A stretch of 7,476 nucleotides of DNA from Halobacteriales archaeon QS_9_68_42 (GCA_003022905.1 PXSE01000080.1:1-7476), one strand, 5' to 3'; positions 1 to 6,404 are shown, numbered from the stretch's first letter. Translations and numbers: made by a program. Notes: generated by a model not told the origin, from the letters alone.

Positions 1-435
1 GACGAAGAACGGCGAGGGAAGCGAGCGGGTCTCACCCTCCACCGACACCTGCTTTTCCTCCATCGCCTCGAGCAGCGCGGCCTGGGTCTTCGGCGGCGCA
101 CGGTTGATCTCGTCGGCGAGCACGACGTTCGAGAAGATCGGCCCCTCGCGGAAACTGAACTCGCCGGTCTCCTCGTCGTAGATGTGCGACCCCGTCACGT
201 CGGAGGGCAACAGGTCCGGCGTGAACTGTATCCGGTTGAACTCCAGACCCAGCGCGTTCGCGAGGCTCCGCGCCGTGAGCGTCTTCCCCGTCCCGGGCAC
301 GTCCTCGAGCAGCACGTGTCCTTCGGCGAGAACCCCCGTCAGGACCGTCTCGAGGAACGCCCGGTCGACTATCACCGCCTCCGAAATCTCCCTGAGGACC
401 GCCTCGGAGCGGTCGCTCGCCAATTCGACGTCCAT
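1..435 (-). CDS. MoxR-family AAA+ ATPase, N-terminal part (runs off left edge)
   Basis: The reverse strand from ATG at 435 reads 145 codons without a stop to the window edge. Walker A is DVPGTGKT (residues 45-52), Walker B is VVLADEIN (104-111), and the run NRAPPKTQAALLEAMEE (111-127) follows it. These are hallmark MoxR sequences. Family knowledge: MoxR ATPases are AAA+ chaperones of about 310-330 residues that help mature or activate protein complexes, often encoded next to a DUF58 and a VWA-domain protein. A partner here would lie off the left edge. The sensor and lid regions are not visible. A TATA-like TTTAAA 28 bp upstream supports this start as a leaderless message. The gene is divergent from the oxidoreductase at 606. 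Family assignment is firm; the client is unknown. Confidence 0.93.
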   Translation of the reverse strand, partial: MDVELASDRSEAVLREISEAVIVDRAFLETVLTGVLAEGHVLLEDVPGTGKTLTARSLANALGLEFNRIQFTPDLLPSDVTGSHIYDEETGEFSFREGPIFSNVVLADEINRAPPKTQAALLEAMEEKQVSVEGETRSLPSPFFV

Positions 436-460
436 CGTCCCTCCAAACGGCGGAGACCCA

Positions 461-466
461 TTTAAA
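461..466 (-). promoter_or_regulatory. TATA-like box of the MoxR gene
   Basis: TTTAAA is centred about 28 bp upstream of the ATG at 435 on the reverse strand. This is the spacing at which archaeal transcription would begin at or just before the start codon. No Shine-Dalgarno sequence lies between the two. Confidence 0.6.
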
Positions 467-576
467 CGTCCGCTCCGGCTGACGACGATGCAAAATTCCC
501 CGGAAATTTCTCTGCTGGCGCCGTGCGGCAGTCGGGAGCCGGCTCCGTGCGGCGACGGGAGAGCACTGTCGACGGG

Positions 577-583
577 TTTTCTA
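577..583 (+). promoter_or_regulatory. TATA-like box of the oxidoreductase gene
   Basis: TTTTCTA lies about 26 bp before ATG 606, the same geometry seen at the other promoters in this window. It is a weak match, inferred mostly from its position. Confidence 0.4.
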
Positions 584-605
584 CTCTGTCGACGAGGCAT
601 CAGAT

Positions 606-1788
606 ATGAACCTGCTGATATACGGCGCGTACGGATACACCGGCGAGTTGATTGCCGAGGAGGCCGTCGGCCGCGACGTCGAGGTTGTCGTCGCGGGGCG
701 CAACGAGGTCGAGACCGAGCACCTCGGGCGGCGGCTGGACTGCGAGAGTCGTTCCTTCGAGACGGCCGGCGCCCGCGAGAATCTTGACGGCGTCGACGCG
801 GTGCTGAACTGTGCAGGGCCGTTCGTCGAGACGTACGAACCGCTCGTAGAGGCCTGTCTGCAGACCGGTACCGACTACCTGGACATCACGGGCGAACTAT
901 CGGCGTTCGAGGCCATCGCTGAGCGGGACCGCGGCCGAGCGGGTCGGCGTCTGCCTGCTACCCGGGGTCGGCTTCGACGTCGTGCCGACGGACTGTCTGG
1001 CCGACCACCTCCACGACCGCCACCCGGAGGCGACCGAGTTGCGACTCGGCTTCGACCCCGACGGCGGGTTCTCCGGCGGGACGCTCGCGTCGGCCATCGA
1101 ACACGCCGGCGACGGCGGCAAGGTCCGCCGCGGCGGGGACATCGTCGGCGTGCCGACCGCCCACCGGAGCCGTCGCGTCGACTTCGGCCGCGGCGAGCGC
1201 AACGCCGTCACCATCCCCTGGGGCGACGTCTCGACGGCCTACTATCCGACCGGCATCGAGAGCGTCGAGGCCTAGGCCGCGATGCCGAAGGCCGCCGAGA
1301 CGGCGCTCCGGGCCGCCCGGCCTGTACTGCCGTTCCTCTCGGTTCCGCCGGTGAAGCGGACCCTACAGTCGATGACCGACTTATTCATCACGGGCCCCTC
1401 CGACCGCCGGCGCGAACGGGGCGCCTGCTACGTGTGGGGCGAGGCCACCGACGGCGAACGAACCATCACCCCGCGGCTGAAGACCCCCGAAACCTACGCG
1501 CTGACAGTAGACGCCGCGACGACGGCCGCGGGGGGCGTCCTTGAGGGCGCCCACGAGGGCTTCGAGACGCCCGCGGCGGCGTTCACCCCCGAGTTCGCCC
1601 TGGAACTGGACGGCGTCGAGGGGTTCGACGACGGGTACACCCTTTCGACGGGCGCGCCACAAGGTATACACGGACCGACCGCGGAGAGCCGGTATGGACA
1701 AGCGGCCGCTGGTTGCGATTCTGCTCGTCTGTCTCTCTTTCACTCTGCTGGCGCCGCCGGTTGCCGGCGGGGCCGACGCCGCCGATGA
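606..1788 (+). pseudogene. saccharopine-dehydrogenase-like / trans-acting enoyl reductase family oxidoreductase, disrupted
   Basis: From ATG 606 the protein opens with a Rossmann nucleotide-binding turn, GAYGYTG (residues 7-13), then NCAGPF and DYLDITGE, typical of saccharopine dehydrogenase-like NAD(P)-dependent proteins. Near 927-937 the homologous reading passes from the first frame to the frame one base later, where LLPGVGFDVVPTDCLADH continues. An in-frame TAG at 1273-1275 stands where a Tyr (TAC) would fit in the sequence ESVEA-Y-AAMPKA. The same frame then resumes and carries the expected C-terminal part (TPETYALTVDAA, GFETPAAAFTPEF). Homology seems to end near 1635, but no stop occurs until 1788, so the frame overlaps the next gene by 95 nt; TAC at 1636-1638 may be a lost stop. 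The true substrate of this haloarchaeal subfamily is not known to me. The lesions may be mutations or sequencing errors. Confidence 0.8.
1665..1670 (+). promoter_or_regulatory. TATA-like box of the winged-helix gene
   Basis: TATACA is centred 26 bp before ATG 1694, an ideal haloarchaeal leaderless spacing. This is the strongest argument that ATG 1694, rather than upstream in-frame codons, is the real start. It also argues that the preceding gene should end before about 1640. Confidence 0.6.
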
Positions 1789-2265
1789 GGTGGTGTCGCT
1801 GTCGACGGGCGGCATTGGCTTCGACGGGCCGACGCTGGACCGCCTCCGGCTGGCGGCGCCGACGGGGTCGCTCGGCCGCATCGACACCGACGGCGTTCTG
1901 GAGCAGTCGACGCGGGCCGCCGCCTTCTCGGCAATCGAGCGCACGCCCGGCGAGTCCCTGGAGGCCATCGCCGCGACCGTGGGCGTCACGAAGTCGACGG
2001 TCCGGTACCACGTCGAGGTGCTGTGCGACGCTGACCTCGTCGAGACCGCCGTCGTCGCCGGCACGCTCCGGGTCGCGCCGGCGGAGGCGGACGCGGAGCT
2101 CGCCGCGACGCTGGGCGCCGACTCGACGGGGTCGGTGCTCCGGGCGGTCGCCCGCCACGAACCGGCGTCGGTGACCGCCGTCGCGGAGGCGACCCCGTGA
2201 TGACGACGCTCTCGCCGGCGACGTGGCGCGCCCTAGCCGATGGCCCGACTCCGGCCAACGACTGA
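1694..2265 (+). pseudogene. signal-peptide/anchor winged helix-turn-helix protein, internally deleted
   Basis: The first frame gives 168 residues from ATG 1694 to TGA 2198-2200. An MDKR n-region and a hydrophobic stretch (about residues 6-20), ending in Ala-rich PPVAGGADA, look like a signal peptide or signal anchor. Residues 73-129 form a winged helix, with recognition helix VTKSTVRYHVEVL (98-110) as in ArsR/MarR-like haloarchaeal regulators. A second winged helix begins near 147 (VLRAVARHEPASVTAVAEAT) but stops after its second helix. The next frame at once supplies a matching tail, VMTTLSPATWRALADG, ending at TGA 2263-2265. I infer loss of about 100 nt encoding the second recognition helix and wing, together with a frame change. 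Haloarchaea do encode envelope-associated proteins with C-terminal winged helices, but their role is unclear. Target genes cannot be read from the sequence. Confidence 0.7.
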
Positions 2266-2271
2266 TACTGA

Positions 2272-2327
2272 GTACCGTAAATCATTTTGGCATCGACCGC
2301 GCGGTGATGTGCGGTCGTACCGGTAAA
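2272..2327 (+). repeat. near-identical direct repeats upstream of thiC
   Basis: GTACCGTAAA (2272-2281) recurs as GTACCGGTAAA (2317-2327), differing only by one extra G, with 45 bp between starts. The pair flanks the inverted repeat at 2294-2317 in an otherwise unassigned 157-bp intergenic region. They could be regulator sites for thiC or chance. Confidence 0.35.
2294..2317 (+). repeat. inverted repeat upstream of thiC
   Basis: CGACCGC (2294-2300) and GCGGTCG (2311-2317) form a perfect 7-bp dyad with a 10-nt spacer. A shorter overlapping palindrome, ACCGCGCGGT, lies at 2296-2305. The dyad is about 75 bp before the thiC TATA box. It could be an operator, for example for a thiamine regulator, or a terminator stem for the upstream gene. 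Neither is shown by the sequence. Confidence 0.35.
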
Positions 2328-2390
2328 CGGTTGCAGTAATCACTCCGAGTCGCCCGTGCCTCTTCCGCCTCGACCGCCGGCGCCAGCAAG

Positions 2391-2400
2391 TTTTATTAAC
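2391..2400 (+). promoter_or_regulatory. TATA box of thiC
   Basis: TTTTATTAAC is a strong AT-rich element in GC-rich surroundings, centred about 27 bp before ATG 2423. Transcription is predicted to start at or next to the ATG. This leaves essentially no 5' untranslated region and no room for a TPP riboswitch. Confidence 0.7.
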
Positions 2401-2422
2401 GAGTTGTATCACTAGGTTATCT

Positions 2423-3853
2423 ATGCAGGAAACCCAGCTACAGCGAGCGCAAGCGGGCGAAGTGACGACCGCGATGGAGCGGGTCGCAGAGCGGGAGAAC
2501 CGCGACCCGGAGTTCGTCCGCGAGCAGGTCGCCGACGGTCAGGCGGTTATCCCGGACAACCATGCTCACGATGCCTTGGATCCAATGATAATCGGCCGCG
2601 AGTTCGCCACGAAGGTTAACGCCAACATCGGCAACAGTGAGACGACGAGCGGCCTCGAGGAGGAACTCCGGAAGCTACACACGGCCGTCCACTACGGCGC
2701 CGACACGGTAATGGACCTCTCGACGGGCGCGAACCTCGACGAGATTCGGGAGGCGAATGTCGGCCATTCGCCGGTGCCGGTTGGCACCGTCCCCATCTAC
2801 GAGGCGGTCACCCGCGTCAACGACGTCGCCGAGTTGACGCCCGAACTCCTCCTCAAGGTCATCGAGAAGCAGGCCGAGCAGGGCGTCGACTACATGACGA
2901 TTCACGCGGGCGTGCTCGCCGAGCACCTGCCGCTGACCGACGGCCGGACGACGGGCATTGTCTCCCGCGGCGGGTCCATCCTCGCCCAGTGGATGGAGGA
3001 AAACGGCGAGCAGAACCCGTTTTTCACGCAGTTCGAGGAAATCTGCGAGATGTTCGCTGAACACGACGTTACGTTCAGCCTCGGTGACGGCCTCCAGCCG
3101 GGGTCGCTGGCGGACGCCTCCGACGACGCACAGTTCGCCGAACTCGACACGCTCGGCGAACTCACGCGGGTCGCCCACGACCACGGCGTCCAGGTCATGG
3201 TCGAGGGGCCGGGTCACGTCCCGCTGGACCAGATACGAGGCAATATGGAGCGCCAAGAGGAGGTCTGTGACGGCGCGCCATTCTACGTGCTGGGGCCGCT
3301 CGTGACCGACGTGGCGCCAGGCTACGACCACATCACCAGCGCCATCGGCGCGACGGAGGCCGCCCGCCACGGCGCCGCGATGCTCTGTTACGTCACGCCC
3401 AAGGAACACCTCGGGCTGCCGGACGCCGAGGACGTCCGGGACGGCCTGGCCGCCTACCGTATCGCGGCCCACGCCGCCGACGTGGCCAATGGCCTGCCCG
3501 GCACCCGCGACTGGGACGACGCCCTCTCGGAGGCCCGCTACGAGTTCGACTGGCGCCGGCAGTTCGAGCTCGCCCTGGACCCTGAACGCGCCCGCTCTTA
3601 CCACGACCAGACCCTGCCGGGTGACAACTACAAGGAGGCCCGCTTTTGCTCGATGTGCGGCGTCGAGTTCTGCTCGATGCGCATCGACCAAGACGTTCGC
3701 GAGGCCGACGGCGAGATGGACGCAATCGAGGGCGACATCGACCTCGAGTCCTCGCCAGCCGCCGAGGTGAACCTGCCGCCGACCGGCACCCACCGAACCG
3801 ACCCCCTCGAGGACGTGCCCGACGCCGACAGCGCGGCGGCCGACGACGACTGA
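2423..3853 (+). CDS. thiC: phosphomethylpyrimidine synthase ThiC
   Basis: This intact 476-residue ThiC converts 5-aminoimidazole ribotide to the hydroxymethylpyrimidine phosphate moiety of thiamine, using S-adenosylmethionine and a [4Fe-4S] cluster in the cytoplasm. Recognisable family blocks are VNANIGNS (residues about 65-72), [10 protein letters not shown], the [17 protein letters not shown] block, [40 protein letters not shown] and the terminal cluster-binding CX2CX4C (C409, C412, C417, in CSMCGVEFC). The last 45 or so residues form an acidic low-complexity tail, common in haloarchaeal proteins. The gene is monocistronic by appearance, with its own strong promoter, and converges on the carbonic-anhydrase-like gene. 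Its clean frame contrasts with the damaged genes on both sides. Identification is secure. Confidence 0.98.
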   Translation: MQETQLQRAQAGEVTTAMERVAERENRDPEFVREQVADGQAVIPDNHAHDALDPMIIGREFATKVNANIGNSETTSGLEEELRKLHTAVHYGADTVMDLSTGANLDEIREANVGHSPVPVGTVPIYEAVTRVNDVAELTPELLLKVIEKQAEQGVDYMTIHAGVLAEHLPLTDGRTTGIVSRGGSILAQWMEENGEQNPFFTQFEEICEMFAEHDVTFSLGDGLQPGSLADASDDAQFAELDTLGELTRVAHDHGVQVMVEGPGHVPLDQIRGNMERQEEVCDGAPFYVLGPLVTDVAPGYDHITSAIGATEAARHGAAMLCYVTPKEHLGLPDAEDVRDGLAAYRIAAHAADVANGLPGTRDWDDALSEARYEFDWRRQFELALDPERARSYHDQTLPGDNYKEARFCSMCGVEFCSMRIDQDVREADGEMDAIEGDIDLESSPAAEVNLPPTGTHRTDPLEDVPDADSAAADDD

Positions 3854-4063
3854 GCATTGGGAGCGGTTGACGGCCCCGACGCCGTCGAGGCGGCCGGCGA
3901 GATATTCGTCCACTGGCTGGTCTGAACCCTCCCGCCCGACCGCACCTCGATTCCCGTTGGCCGGTCGCCCGAATCGGCCGCTGAAGACGAGAACGATTTC
4001 GGCGAGGTGGGCTACGGCGGCCCGGTGGTGGCAAGCGTCCTCGCCCGCGCGCACTGTGAATTA
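3854..4063 (+). pseudogene. coding-like fragment downstream of thiC, unrecognised
   Basis: Directly after the thiC stop, the same frame shows codons with haloarchaeal bias (third positions mostly G/C). They encode a stretch ending GEIFVHWLV, then TGA at 3923-3925. The frame then carries on with a segment containing ENDFGEVGYGGPVVASVLARAH up to the convergent gene. A possible start is TTG 3857. I do not recognise the protein. It may be a small gene broken by one nonsense codon, a remnant, or GC-rich sequence that merely looks coding. There is no oligo-T terminator in this convergent intergenic region. Confidence 0.25.
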
Positions 4064-4564
4064 CCGGTCGACCGGCTCCGAGCCTTCCATGTGCTCGCGG
4101 GACAGTTGGACGTAGCGGTCGCCGGCGTAGGCCCACGGCGAGTCCTCGACCTCCTTGACCTTCTCCGCGGGCGTGCCCGCGTACAGCGTCTTCGGCTCGA
4201 CCTCGGTGTCCTCGGTGACGAGGCTGTTGGCGCCGACCATCGCCCGCTCGCCGACGACTGAGCGGTCCAGCACGGTCGCGCCCATCCCGACCAGACCGCG
4301 CTCGCGGACTTCCGCATTGTGAACGATTGCGGTGTGGCCGACCGTCGCGTACGGCCCGATAGTCGCGCCCTCGTGGAGGACGGCATTGTCTTGGACGTTG
4401 GCGCCCTCCTCGAGGACGATGGGGCCGTGGTCGCCGCGCAGCGTGACGTTCGGCCAGACGCTGGCCTCGGCCTCCAGCGTTACGTCGCCGATGACCACCG
4501 CCGCGGGGTCGACGTAGGCGCTGTCGTGGATGTCAGGTTCCGTGCCGTCGAAACTCCGTAGCAC
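4061..4564 (-). CDS. gamma-carbonic-anhydrase-like hexapeptide-repeat protein (YrdA/PaaY type)
   Basis: Read from GTG 4564 (translated as Met) to TAA 4061-4063, this gives 167 residues, the usual size of the family. Imperfect hexapeptide repeats ([IV]-G-x-x-A-x type) run through residues about 18-125 and predict a left-handed beta-helix that trimerises. Candidate zinc ligands are H64 (in NAVLHEG) and H77 and H82 (in VGHTAIVHN), the spacing of YrdA-like gamma carbonic anhydrases rather than Cam. Open frame continues upstream to 4747, but homology begins at LRSFDG. A TATA-like GTTAAC sits 27 bp before GTG 4564, so that start was preferred. Its role could be bicarbonate/CO2 interconversion or an acyl-CoA/ferripyochelin-binding-like function, since many relatives have no measured activity. 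It is divergent from leuA. Confidence 0.88.
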   Translation of the reverse strand: MLRSFDGTEPDIHDSAYVDPAAVVIGDVTLEAEASVWPNVTLRGDHGPIVLEEGANVQDNAVLHEGATIGPYATVGHTAIVHNAEVRERGLVGMGATVLDRSVVGERAMVGANSLVTEDTEVEPKTLYAGTPAEKVKEVEDSPWAYAGDRYVQLSREHMEGSEPVDR

Positions 4565-4588
4565 ACGGAACGCGTTGCGCCGAGAAGA

Positions 4589-4594
4589 GTTAAC
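4589..4594 (-). promoter_or_regulatory. TATA-like box of the carbonic-anhydrase-like gene
   Basis: GTTAAC is centred about 27 bp upstream of GTG 4564 on the reverse strand. This supports leaderless transcription from the GTG and decides between it and longer upstream starts. Confidence 0.5.
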
Positions 4595-4837
4595 TGTGGC
4601 TGGTCGGCCCCCGACCGACTGGACGTTCTTCGAGTTCCGGACCGCGCACGAGGCCGCCGAGAGATAATTTCGAACTTTCGAGCCGTAATCAACGGGTTCG
4701 TCGTCAGGCGGACGGACTTGCATACCAATCGTACAAGGGACACCCAACGCGTATTAGGCGTTTACGTCGGGCGGTTCCCGGCGTCCGGGCGCCGTGTCGT
4801 CTTACAAACCCCCGTGCAACATCTGTCTCAAGCATAG

Positions 4838-4846
4838 TTTTAAATA
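4838..4846 (+). promoter_or_regulatory. TATA box of leuA
   Basis: TTTTAAATA, the most TATA-like element in the window, lies about 31 bp before ATG 4873. The predicted transcription start is about 4868-4870, giving a leader of only a few nucleotides. This fixes ATG 4873 as the start even though the frame later shifts. Confidence 0.7.
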
Positions 4847-4872
4847 CCCTCGGAACTCTCGGTCGAGTTGCA

Positions 4873-6091
4873 ATGACACACCACGAGGATACGTCGGCTT
4901 CGCCGGCGGGTCGAGTTCTTCCAGGGCACGCTGGATAGTACCTCGGAGATACGCGAGGCCCGGATTTTCGACACGACGCTACGCGACGGCGAACAGTCAC
5001 CCCGTACATCGTTCAGTTACGAGGACAAACGAGAGATAGCCGCGGTGCTCGACGACATGGGCACCCACGTCGTCGAGGCGGGGTTCCCGGTGAACTCCGA
5101 CGCGGAGTTCAAGGCGGTCCAGGATATCGCGGACGCGGCCTCGAGTTCGACGGTCTGTGGGCTGGCACGGGTCGTCGACAAGGACATCGAGGCGGCGCTG
5201 GACTCCGGCGTCGACATGGTACACGTGTTCTGCTCGACGAGCGATGTCCAACTGCAGGACTCGATGCACACCAGCCGCGAGGAGGCCGTCGAGCGGTCGG
5301 TGGCCGCCGTACAGCGGGTGGTCGAGGCCGGCGCCACCTGCATGTTCTCGCCGATGGACGCCACGCGCACCGACGAATCGTTCCTGATAGATGTCATCGA
5401 GGCCGTCTCCGGGGCGGGGACGGACTGGATAAACATCCCCGACACCTGCGGCGTGGCGACGCCGCGGCGGTTCTACGACATGGTCGAGACCGTCGTCGCC
5501 CACACCGACGCCGAGGTGGACGTCCACACCCACGACGACTTTGGGCTGGCGTCGGCGAACGCGCTGTCGGGCTATGAGGCCGGCGCCGCCCAGTCGCAGG
5601 TGTCGGTCAACGGCATCGGCGAGCGGGCCGGCAACGCCGCCTACGAGGAGGTGGTGATGGCGCTGGAGTCGCTATACGACGTCGACACCGGCATCGAGAC
5701 CGAGCGCATCACGGAACTGGGCCGGGTCGTCGAGGCGAAAAGCGACATCCCGGTGCCGGCGAACAAGCCCGTCGTGGGCGACAACGCCTTCTCCCACGAG
5801 TCGGGCATCCACGCCGCCGGCGTCATCGAGAACGCCGACACCTTCGAGCCGGGCGTGATGACCCCGGAGATGGTCGGCGCGACCCGGGAGCTGGTGCTCG
5901 GCAAGCACACCGGCACCCACTCGGTCCGCGAGCGGCTGGTCAACGCCGGCTTCGAGCCGACCGATACCGAGGTCCGGGAGGTGACCCGCCGCGTCAAGAA
6001 GCACGGCGCCGAGAAGGAGCAGGTCACCTTCGAGCGTCTTAAGGAGTTCGCCCGCGACGTGGGCGTCCGACGCGAGGAGGTCCGCGTGTAG
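4873..6091 (+). CDS. leuA: 2-isopropylmalate / (R)-citramalate synthase family protein, with frameshift near residue 12
   Basis: This enzyme condenses acetyl-CoA with 2-oxoisovalerate (leucine route) or pyruvate (citramalate route to isoleucine). DTTLRDGEQ (4970-4996) and the metal-binding HTH of VDVHTHDDFGLA (His codons at 5525 and 5531) are the active-site signatures of this DRE-TIM family; VNGIGERAGNA and HESGIHAAG follow. ATG 4873 opens MTHHEDTSASPA, then meets TAG after 22 codons. The homologous frame VEFFQGTLDSTSEI starts at 4910 and runs cleanly to TAG 6089-6091. Dropping one G from GGG at 4908-4910 rejoins the frames, giving 405 residues, so either a homopolymer sequencing error or a real mutation fits. 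The C-terminal regulatory domain of bacterial LeuA (about 500 residues) is absent, as in AksA-like relatives. LeuA versus CimA specificity cannot be decided here. ilvB follows after a 333-nt leader. Confidence 0.88.
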
Positions 6092-6182
6092 GATGGCCTC
6101 CACGGACAGCCCTCGATTGCCACAGCCGCGGGTGCACGACTGCCCGTTCCGGCCGGCGACCGCGCCGCCCGGGCGGGCACGC

Positions 6183-6212
6183 AACGCTTGCGAGCCGCGG
6201 AACGCTTATGAG
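6183..6212 (+). repeat. direct repeat AACGCTT..GAG around the leader-peptide start
   Basis: AACGCTTGCGAG (6183-6194) and AACGCTTATGAG (6201-6212) match at 10 of 12 positions and start 18 bp apart. The second copy contains the leader ATG (6208-6210). Two such copies on roughly the same helical face region could be a regulator site or duplicated promoter elements. Confidence 0.4.
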
Positions 6213-6213
6213 C
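6205..6213 (+). promoter_or_regulatory. possible weak TATA element for an internal ilvB-leader transcript
   Basis: CTTATGAGC is the only modestly AT-rich element in the region. If used, transcription would begin near 6235, exactly at GTG 6235 / ATG 6238, giving a leaderless message for a shorter in-frame version (23-24 residues) of the leader peptide with the same C-terminus. This is inferred from spacing only. Confidence 0.25.
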
Positions 6214-6309
6214 ATCCGTCGCGCTACAAACGACGTGATGACGGGGACGACCGCCGAACGACGGCCGTGGGCGTCCAGCGTCGCGATCATTATTGTAGGG
6301 GCTCTCTAG
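6208..6309 (+). CDS. candidate branched-chain amino acid leader peptide upstream of ilvB
   Basis: ATG 6208 to TAG 6307-6309 encodes 33 residues; alternative in-frame starts are GTG 6235 and ATG 6238. The final nine residues are VAIIIVGAL: three consecutive Ile (ATC ATT ATT), two Val and a Leu, all end products of the pathway encoded on both sides. ATT and GTA are AT-ending codons in a strongly GC3-biased context. The ORF begins 116 nt after the leuA stop and ends 115 nt before ilvB. Its last codons form the 5' arm and loop of the perfect hairpin at 6294-6317. By analogy with bacterial ilvB/ilvG leader peptides, ribosome progress over the Ile/Val codons could report aminoacyl-tRNA supply. The rest of the peptide has no recognisable domain. 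Whether it is translated is an inference. Confidence 0.55.
   Translation: MSIRRATNDVMTGTTAERRPWASSVAIIIVGAL
6245..6276 (+). other. possible upstream stem in the ilvB leader RNA
   Basis: GCCG (6253-6256) pairs with CGGC (6262-6265) around an AACGA loop. GGACG (6245-6249) can pair with CGTCC (6272-6276) across an internal loop. It would lie inside the leader ORF, 5' of the Ile codons. The stem is short, and in GC-rich DNA such pairings arise by chance. Confidence 0.25.
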
Positions 6310-6317
6310 CCCCTACA
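6294..6317 (+). promoter_or_regulatory. perfect 10-bp inverted repeat overlapping the leader-peptide stop (attenuator hairpin or operator)
   Basis: Arms TGTAGGGGCT (6294-6303) and AGCCCCTACA (6308-6317) pair without mismatch around a CTCT loop; one flanking T-G pair could extend it. The 5' arm holds the Val-Gly-Ala codons of the leader peptide, and TAG spans the loop and 3' arm. A C/T-rich run, CACCCCTCTCTT, follows shortly after. As RNA it would be a very stable hairpin that a translating ribosome must open. As DNA it would be a good dimeric operator. It contains CTAG, a tetranucleotide known to be rare in haloarchaeal genomes. Confidence 0.7.
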
Positions 6318-6404
6318 GCACCCCTCTCTTCGTTGCGGTTCGCATCGCTTCCGACCAGTCCCGACCACACAATCATGTACACACGAGACACGAATCGACG
6401 GTAT

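Larger units (their letters stand above)
4565..4872. other. divergent intergenic region between the carbonic-anhydrase-like gene and leuA
   Basis: This 308-bp stretch holds the two outward-facing promoters listed separately. A small dyad, GGTCGG/CCGACC with a 3-nt spacer (4602-4616), lies just upstream of the reverse-strand promoter and could be an operator. A weaker dyad, AACGC/GCGTT with a 7-nt spacer, is at 4746-4762. The reverse-strand open frame extends across part of it, but its peptide resembles nothing I know and lacks a promoter. I see no RNA gene. Confidence 0.5.

Noticed and set aside
182..787. 201-codon forward frame across the MoxR start and the oxidoreductase start
   Set aside because: It overlaps two recognisable genes and both divergent promoters, and its translation is low-complexity Arg/Pro/Ser.
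2401..2422. TPP riboswitch before thiC
   Set aside because: Only about 22 nt separate the TATA box from ATG 2423, and no THI-box-like sequence is present upstream.
2675..4054. 459-codon open frame antisense to thiC
   Set aside because: It lies opposite the well-supported thiC. Composition is typical of GC-rich shadow frames (Arg/Gly/Val-rich), there is no recognisable motif, and it has no promoter of its own.
4717..4737. Imperfect dyad CTTG..TAC / GTACAAG in the leuA upstream region
   Set aside because: The arms need a 2-nt bulge and are short; no link to either promoter is evident.
6165..6176. 12-bp palindrome CCGCCCGGGCGG after leuA
   Set aside because: It is pure G/C in a GC-rich stretch with no loop and no T-run, so it is likely compositional and not a convincing terminator.
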